From assembly GCA_026785765.1 (NCBI GenBank), contig JAJAZK010000003.1:1-10451 (forward strand): a stretch of 10,451 nucleotides of DNA, given 5' to 3'. The position numbers were made by a program, and so were the translations under genes. The first letter of the stretch is position 1. Every line of letters starts with the position of its first letter. The notes below the pieces were generated by a model that was not told where the DNA came from, did no database searches, and was given only the letters and a program-made list of their open reading frames with translations. Source of the DNA: Rhodoferax sp. Lineage in GTDB: Bacteria > Pseudomonadota > Gammaproteobacteria > Burkholderiales > Burkholderiaceae_C. Below, piece by piece: positions 6,850-10,451 of the stretch.

Positions 6850-6860
6850 TCGAACTCCCT

Positions 6861-7625
6861 TCACGCAACGCCTGATTTTAGGGGGACAAAGTTCACGGCC
6901 TCGTAGACTGTGTGGCGCAGCCCGGACCGCGTCCGCTCAACCACCACCAGCACTTGCTCGACCAGCGCCCCGCCCGCGCGCACCGTAGGCGCCACCAGAC
7001 GACCGCCCAGCGCCAACTGGTCGGTCCAGGCGGTGGGAACCGACTCGCCGCCAGCCGCAGAAACAATGCCGTCGTACGGCGCGCCCTTGGCAAACCCTTG
7101 CATGCCGTCACCAAACAGCAAATGCACATTGGCAAGGCGCAATTCACGCAGATTCTCCCGTGCCCGTTCGTGCAAGGCGCGCAGCCGCTCGATGGTATAC
7201 ACCTCCCGCGCCAGCTGACCCAGAACGGCTGCCTGGTAACCGCAACCGGTTCCGATATCGAGTACCCGACCTAGCTTGTCCGCGCGCCCACTGCGCAGCA
7301 ATTCCATCATCCTTGCCACGACACACGGTTTGGAGATGGTCTGCCCAAGTCCGATCGGCAAACTGGTGTCTTCGTAGGCCTGGCCGTGCAGCGCGCTATC
7401 GACAAAGCGATGCCGCTCCACCACTTCGAGCGCCGCCACAACCGCCGCATCGGACAGCCCATCGGCCTGCAACTTGCGCACCATGCTGCGCCGTGCGGCT
7501 GCAAAACCACTCGCCGGGTGCACCGGTGGAGGACGCGCGGTGGCCGGGGCGGTTCTGGGCGAAACCACGCTTGCCCTCAAGGCCGACGGGTCCAGCCGCG
7601 CGGGGAAAGACGGCCGCTGTGTCAT
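6861..7625 (-). CDS. pcm: Protein-L-isoaspartate O-methyltransferase
   Basis: Pcm methylates isoaspartyl residues in damaged proteins with S-adenosylmethionine, starting their repair. The 254-residue product has the family substrate motif IGLGQTISKPCVVARM (91-106) and SAM motif I VLDIGTGCGYQAA (121-133), followed by the acidic strand YTIERL. Compared with the 208-residue E. coli enzyme it carries roughly 40 extra N-terminal residues rich in Ala, Pro and Arg, probably disordered. The ATG at 7625-7623 has AGGA 7 nt upstream and begins 2 nt after the surE stop, so the two are likely translationally coupled. The surE-pcm-nlpD order matches the conserved proteobacterial cluster. Confidence 0.96.
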   Translation of the reverse strand: MTQRPSFPARLDPSALRASVVSPRTAPATARPPPVHPASGFAAARRSMVRKLQADGLSDAAVVAALEVVERHRFVDSALHGQAYEDTSLPIGLGQTISKPCVVARMMELLRSGRADKLGRVLDIGTGCGYQAAVLGQLAREVYTIERLRALHERARENLRELRLANVHLLFGDGMQGFAKGAPYDGIVSAAGGESVPTAWTDQLALGGRLVAPTVRAGGALVEQVLVVVERTRSGLRHTVYEAVNFVPLKSGVA

Positions 7626-7627
7626 CG

Positions 7628-8395
7628 TTAAGTCCTGTGCATGCCCGCAGCGGTCTGCGCCCAATAACCCAAGATGTCATGATCGGTCAGGTCGGTCTTC
7701 AGCGGTGTCAGGGACACGTGCCCCTGGAGTGTGGCGTGGAAGTCGGTACCGTCCGCGTCGTCCTTCACCGCACCGGCGCCACCGATCCAGTACATCGTGT
7801 CGCCGCGCGGGCTCTGCTGAGTGATCACCGTTTCGGCGGCGTGGCGACGGCCTAGCCGACACACTTTCATCGGCTTGATCTGAGCCAGCGGTAGATTGGG
7901 TATGTTCACATTAAGCAACCAGGGCTTGCTACCCACCAACTGATGGGTCTGCATGCGCAACACCAAATCGCGCGCAACGGCAGCTGCCGCGTCCAGATGT
8001 TGCCAGCCCTTCTCCACTTGCGAGAAAGCAATCGCCGGCACACCGAACAGGTAGCCCTCCATGGCCGCACCCACGGTACCGGAGTAGATCGTGTCGTCGC
8101 CCATGTTGGCGCCGTTGTTGATGCCCGACACTACGAGGTCTGGCCGGTAGCCCAGTAGCCCGGTCAGGGCAACGTGCACGCAGTCGGCCGGGGTACCGTT
8201 GATATAGCGAAAGCCATTCGCTGCGATGGTCACATACAACGGCGCGTGAAGAGTCAGCGCATTTGACTTCGCACTGTTGTTGACTTCTGGCGCAACCACC
8301 TCCACTTCGGCAATGTCTTTTAGTGCCTCGTACAGGGCAATCACCCCCGGCGCCTGGTAACCGTCGTCGTTCGATATCAGTATTTTCATTGGCAT
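7628..8395 (-). CDS. surE: 5'/3'-nucleotidase SurE
   Basis: SurE is a metal-dependent nucleotidase (and exopolyphosphatase in some species) active on nucleoside 5' and 3' monophosphates. Of 255 residues, the metal ligands expected by comparison with E. coli are all present: D10 and D11 in ILISNDDG, S41 in NNSAKSNALTL, and N93 in SGINNGANMGDD, followed by the family block TIYSGTVGAAMEG. Start choice: ATG at 8395 has a modest GGAT about 7 nt upstream; the ATG at 8389 (MKILIS) is the more familiar N-terminus but lies further from it. It is the first gene of the minus-strand operon, divergent from the quinone oxidoreductase across about 107 bp. In that gap TACAAT (complement of 8411-8416) resembles a -10 box, but it is too close to the start to be convincing. 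Confidence 0.95.
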   Translation of the reverse strand: MPMKILISNDDGYQAPGVIALYEALKDIAEVEVVAPEVNNSAKSNALTLHAPLYVTIAANGFRYINGTPADCVHVALTGLLGYRPDLVVSGINNGANMGDDTIYSGTVGAAMEGYLFGVPAIAFSQVEKGWQHLDAAAAVARDLVLRMQTHQLVGSKPWLLNVNIPNLPLAQIKPMKVCRLGRRHAAETVITQQSPRGDTMYWIGGAGAVKDDADGTDFHATLQGHVSLTPLKTDLTDHDILGYWAQTAAGMHRT

Positions 8396-8502
8396 CTTTG
8401 CTATCCAAGGATTGTAGGTTGCGACGCCCGAAGCAGGATGCAAACCGCCCAAACCGGTCGGCCGCGGTCGTTATCATGGCGGTGCAACACCGGAGAAAAT
8501 AC

Positions 8503-9477
8503 ATGCATGCGTGGCTTTGCGAGAACCCGATCGGAGTCGACGAACTGCGCTGGGCCGAATTGCCGACACCGACCCCTGCGGCCGGTGAGGTGCTGGTAGA
8601 AATCAAGGCAGCCAGCCTGAACTTTCCCGACCTTTTGATCGTCCAGAACAAGTACCAGATGAAGCCCCCCCTACCTTTTGTGCCGGGGTCTGAATACGCT
8701 GGCGTGGTGCGCTCGATAGGCCCTGGCGTCTCCAATCTGGTGCCAGGGCAGGCAGTCGCTTGTTTGTCGGGCACAGGTGGCTTTGCAACGCATGTTATCG
8801 CGTCGGCCAAGCTCTGCATGCCGTTGCCCGATGGGTTCTCCTTCGTGGATGCGGCGGCGTTTATCATGATTTATGCCACCTCCCACCACGCACTGGTGGA
8901 CCGTGCCCAGTTAAAAGCCGGCGAAACGGTGCTGGTCCTGGGCGCGGCAGGTGGCGTGGGCACCGCGGCGATCCAGATCGCGAAAACCGTCGGTGCCCGA
9001 GTGATTGCTGCAGCGTCGACGGACGAAAAGTGCGCATTGTGCAAATTGCAAGGCGCCGATGCAACCATCAACTATGCTAGCGAGAACTTGCGCGAAGCCA
9101 TCAAACGGCTGACCGACGGCAACGGGCCAGACGTGGTCTATGACCCGGTGGGTGGTGACTACGCAGAACCCGCGTTTCGCGCGATCGGCTGGCGAGGGCG
9201 ATACCTGGTGGTCGGTTTTGCGGCCGGCCCGATTCCGGCACTGCCGCTAAACCTGGCTTTGCTCAAAGGCGCCTCTGTTGTCGGAGTGTTTTGGGGCGAT
9301 TTTGCAAGGCGTGAGCCACAGGCCAATGCTGCAGCAATGGCGCAACTCGCCATTTGGTACACCAGCGGGAAGATCAAACCCGTAATCGACTGCACAATGC
9401 CGATGGCCGAACTGAAGGCGGCCTATGCGCGCATGGGTTCACGCGAAGTCAAGGGCAAACTGGTGATGGTGAACTGA
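8503..9477 (+). CDS. NADPH:quinone oxidoreductase, zinc-independent MDR family
   Basis: A 324-residue medium-chain dehydrogenase/reductase of the quinone oxidoreductase type, reducing quinones or related enones with NADPH in the cytosol. The N-terminal GroES-like domain (1-120) has the strand-turn VPGSEYAGVV (60-69) and lacks the catalytic and structural zinc cysteine/histidine sets of alcohol dehydrogenases. The Rossmann nucleotide site LGAAGGVGTAAIQIAK is at 146-161. The C-terminus ends in the usual GKLVMVN strand. ATG at 8503 is chosen because GGAG (8492-8495) lies 7 nt upstream and MHAWLC is a typical beginning; ATG at 8476 would add nine residues. Substrate is not determinable from sequence. 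It is divergent from surE and convergent with the small repeat-protein gene. Confidence 0.94.
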   Translation: MHAWLCENPIGVDELRWAELPTPTPAAGEVLVEIKAASLNFPDLLIVQNKYQMKPPLPFVPGSEYAGVVRSIGPGVSNLVPGQAVACLSGTGGFATHVIASAKLCMPLPDGFSFVDAAAFIMIYATSHHALVDRAQLKAGETVLVLGAAGGVGTAAIQIAKTVGARVIAAASTDEKCALCKLQGADATINYASENLREAIKRLTDGNGPDVVYDPVGGDYAEPAFRAIGWRGRYLVVGFAAGPIPALPLNLALLKGASVVGVFWGDFARREPQANAAAMAQLAIWYTSGKIKPVIDCTMPMAELKAAYARMGSREVKGKLVMVN

Positions 9478-9487
9478 TCCAGTTCAC
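9469..9487 (+). terminator. Inverted repeat over the oxidoreductase stop codon
   Basis: GTGAACTG (9469-9476) and CAGTTCAC (9480-9487) pair perfectly with a 3-nt loop, and the TGA stop (9475-9477) runs from the stem into the loop. There is no T-tract after it on either strand, so any role in termination between the two convergent genes is a guess. Confidence 0.3.
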
Positions 9488-9514
9488 TACCCAGCCGCCC
9501 CGGTGGCGACAGTA

Positions 9515-9808
9515 TCACTGCGTGTCGGAGTCTTTCAGTAGCTCGGGCAGCCCCATTAGCAAGGTCGCCGGTTGCGTGTCGGTGTCTTTCGATAGGTCGG
9601 GCAGGCCCATCAACAGCGTCGCCGGTTGCGTGTTCGCATCTTTGCCAGCGTTGTCATCCATCGCGTCGTTCCACAATGACACCACCGAATCCGAATCCTT
9701 TTCGATCACATCGTGTAGAGGCACCTCCGCGGCTGGAAAATAGGACTCGGTCGAAACTGACGCCGCGGGGCGCAGTGGCCGCACAAAAGGTTTGGGTCGG
9801 GATGCCAT
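9515..9808 (-). CDS. Small protein with C-terminal tandem 18-residue repeats
   Basis: A 97-residue protein I do not recognise. The N-terminus is basic and proline-rich (ASRPKPFVRPLRPAAS), the middle acidic (HDVIEKDSDSVVSLWNDAMDD), and the C-terminus consists of two tandem 18-residue units, TQPATLLMGLPDLSKDTD and TQPATLLMGLPELLKDSD, plus the TQ of a third before the stop. There is no signal peptide or membrane segment. The two repeat units differ by nine bases; five changes are silent and the others give D/E, S/L and T/S, which suggests translation under constraint. The ATG at 9808 is assumed; a TTG at 9811 sits 7 nt after AAGGA and is an equally good start. The gene lies between the oxidoreductase and the tRNA-His fragment, with no operon partner. 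Confidence 0.6.
   Translation of the reverse strand: MASRPKPFVRPLRPAASVSTESYFPAAEVPLHDVIEKDSDSVVSLWNDAMDDNAGKDANTQPATLLMGLPDLSKDTDTQPATLLMGLPELLKDSDTQ
9519..9644 (+). repeat. 54-bp tandem repeat, about 2.3 copies
   Basis: Units at 9519-9572 and 9573-9626 match at 45 of 54 positions, and a third partial copy begins at 9627 and decays within about 18 bp. The period is a multiple of three and encodes the 18-residue protein repeat on the minus strand. Confidence 0.9.
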
Positions 9809-9923
9809 CAATCGTTCGTCCTTGGGGCAAAAACATCAGTAAAAAGGCACACACGCCTTGTTTCTGGACTGGTTCTGAGGCTAAGTCTTGGACAAACTCC
9901 GCGACGCAGGCACCTGCAGGCCC

Positions 9924-9961
9924 AAAAAACAGAATACCCCGCAGCTTTTGGCACCGCGGAG
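9924..9961 (-). terminator. Possible terminator downstream of the tRNA-His 3' end
   Basis: Read on the minus strand, CTCCGC and GCGGGG (complement of 9956-9961 and 9937-9942) can form a 6-bp stem with one G-U pair and a 13-nt loop. After a 7-nt gap comes a run of six T (complement of 9924-9929). It starts 16 nt beyond the tRNA CCA end, where a tRNA terminator is expected, but the stem is weak and the T-run is offset. The rest of 9809-9977 shows nothing else I can support. Confidence 0.3.
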
Positions 9962-9977
9962 TTTGGAGTTCGATATC

Positions 9978-10024
9978 TGGGGTGGCTGATGGGGCTCGAA
10001 CCCACGACAACAGGAATCACAATC
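9978..10024 (-). tRNA. 3' fragment of tRNA-His (GTG), candidate attachment site
   Basis: On the minus strand these 47 bases read from inside the anticodon arm to an encoded CCA: GATTGTGATTCCTG (anticodon loop with GTG, complement of 10018-10020), then GTTGTC, the T-arm GTGGGTTCGAGCCCCAT, and the acceptor strand CAGCCAC with discriminator C and CCA (9978-9981). C73 and the GTG anticodon are specific to tRNA-His. The 5' half (acceptor 5' strand, D-arm) is absent: bases to the right of 10024 depart from tRNA sequence, and position 29 is A, which breaks a stem pair. No 5' half is found within the remaining 427 bp. It cannot be a functional tRNA as it stands. Such 3' fragments are typical att duplicates left by tyrosine-recombinase elements integrating at tRNA genes. 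Confidence 0.88.
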
Positions 10025-10451
10025 TTGTTATCGAAGCGAGTATACATGCGGGTTGCCGAATGAGTCTTGGGAATATTGAAGGTCATTTAGACCACGTATT
10101 TGCTTGGGTTGTGAAAGTTTATTCCCAAGAATCTGCCACTGTATGTCGCCAATTTGAAGTTGACCCAGCGGAGTCATCAGGTCGCGATGGCACATCTTTC
10201 TACGACTTGGGAAAATTGCGTGTTGACAAAAACGCGCGACGTTCCCAGTATGTTGCTGAGTTGATCCAGTGCCACTGGGCTCATAAGCACTTTTGACTAA
10301 GAAACGACAAGGACGATTAACCAACATACAACACAAAACCTAAAGGTCGGGTCCGCCAATCACACTAAATCGAGTCAAGTGGGCCCCTCAACAGTCCAAA
10401 AAAACCTATAAGAACGGACGAATTTTGAATTCTCAAAACGACAATGGCAAC
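10025..10451. mobile_element. Likely end of an integrated element (right of the tRNA-His fragment)
   Basis: The sequence changes character at the tRNA fragment: GC falls to about 43% over 10321-10440 (52 of 120 bases counted), against roughly two thirds in a sampled core stretch. Element insertion into the 3' end of a minus-strand tRNA-His would place the element to the right and leave the 3' duplicate on the left, which is the arrangement seen. No integrase or other mobility gene is inside the window. After the possible gene ending at 10296, 10297-10451 holds no feature I can support except an ATG at 10444 that could begin a further gene off the edge. Confidence 0.5.
10060..10296 (+). CDS. 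Possible small orphan protein in the foreign-looking segment
   Basis: A 78-codon open frame from ATG at 10060 to TGA at 10296. Its composition is protein-like (for example GHLDHVFAWVVKVYSQES, CRQFEVDPAESSGRDG, LGKLRVDKNARRSQYVAEL) with mixed charged and hydrophobic residues, unlike the Arg/Pro/Ala-rich shadow frames elsewhere in the window. It has no recognisable family, signal peptide or membrane segment. The Shine-Dalgarno is poor, and the frame stays open leftward through the tRNA fragment, so the true start is uncertain; it could also be the remnant of a longer gene cut at the integration junction. Codon use is less GC-biased than in the core genes, consistent with acquired DNA. Confidence 0.35.
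   Translation: MSLGNIEGHLDHVFAWVVKVYSQESATVCRQFEVDPAESSGRDGTSFYDLGKLRVDKNARRSQYVAELIQCHWAHKHF

Noticed and set aside
7929..8867. 312-codon minus-strand frame across surE and the oxidoreductase
   Set aside because: It runs out of frame through surE and antisense to the oxidoreductase, both well supported by motifs; the protein is low-complexity and unrecognisable.
9519..9644. CRISPR-like or phage-type direct repeat array
   Set aside because: The repeats are contiguous 54-bp units with no spacers and are in frame with a coding sequence, so this is a protein-encoding tandem repeat.
10222..10260. Consensus -35 TTGACA followed by TATGTT inside the orphan frame
   Set aside because: The spacing is 20 bp, too long for a sigma-70 promoter, and no better -10 lies at 16-18 bp.
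9676..10296. 206-codon plus-strand frame running through the tRNA fragment
   Set aside because: A gene reading through a tRNA-derived sequence and antisense to the repeat-protein gene is unlikely. Only the part from 10060 looks protein-like, and it is listed separately with low confidence.
10028..10336. 102-codon minus-strand frame opposite the orphan plus-strand frame
   Set aside because: Its residue composition is irregular, with no motif or ribosome-binding site; the plus-strand frame is the better candidate, though neither is certain.
9978..10451. A tRNA-His gene interrupted by a group I intron in the anticodon arm
   Set aside because: Bacterial tRNA introns do occur in the anticodon loop, but here divergence begins in the anticodon stem, no 5' exon (acceptor and D-arm) is found in the remaining 427 bp, and I see no group I core. 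It stays possible only if the 5' half lies just outside the window.

Overview
The window looks like a chromosomal segment of a betaproteobacterium, most likely order Burkholderiales and probably family Comamonadaceae (Rhodoferax/Polaromonas-like). This is inferred from high GC, from the surE-pcm-nlpD and ppsA/ppsR neighbourhoods and from protein style; no database search was possible. From the left edge to about 9.98 kb it reads as ordinary, tightly packed core genome. The last ~430 bases are visibly more AT-rich (I counted 52 G/C in the 120 bases 10321-10440, against 40 in the 60 bases 8521-8580) and lie beyond a fragment of a tRNA gene, which suggests the edge of an integrated element.

Layout. 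(1) 1-1689: the 5' part of ppsA (PEP synthase, minus strand) diverges from ppsR, its bifunctional kinase/phosphorylase regulator; the 223-bp gap between them holds operator-like inverted repeats. (2) 1775-3608: a GlcG/HbpS-family small protein (minus), a YccA/Bax-inhibitor-1 type membrane protein (plus) with a textbook terminator, and a small lysine-rich lipoprotein of unknown function (plus). (3) 8395 down to 3645: one minus-strand operon, surE-pcm-nlpD-exonuclease-rlmD, with gaps of 2, 11, 22 and 12 nt. In many proteobacteria rpoS follows nlpD; here a PolB-like 3'-5' exonuclease and the 23S rRNA methyltransferase rlmD occupy that place and no sigma factor is present. (4) 8503-9477: a zinc-independent NADPH:quinone oxidoreductase, divergent from surE. 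(5) 9515-9808: a small minus-strand gene encoding a C-terminal tandem 18-residue repeat. (6) 9978-10024: the 3' half of tRNA-His(GTG), from the anticodon arm to the CCA end, with no 5' half next to it. Beyond it lie one possible 78-codon orphan gene and otherwise unrecognised sequence.

How the genes work together. PpsA makes phosphoenolpyruvate from pyruvate, and PpsR switches it on and off by dephosphorylation and phosphorylation. SurE (nucleotidase), Pcm (isoaspartyl repair) and NlpD (amidase activator lipoprotein) form the conserved stress/stationary-phase and envelope cluster. The most notable signal is the tRNA-His 3' fragment, which has the form expected of an attachment-site duplicate left by a tyrosine-recombinase element whose body would lie to the right of the window.
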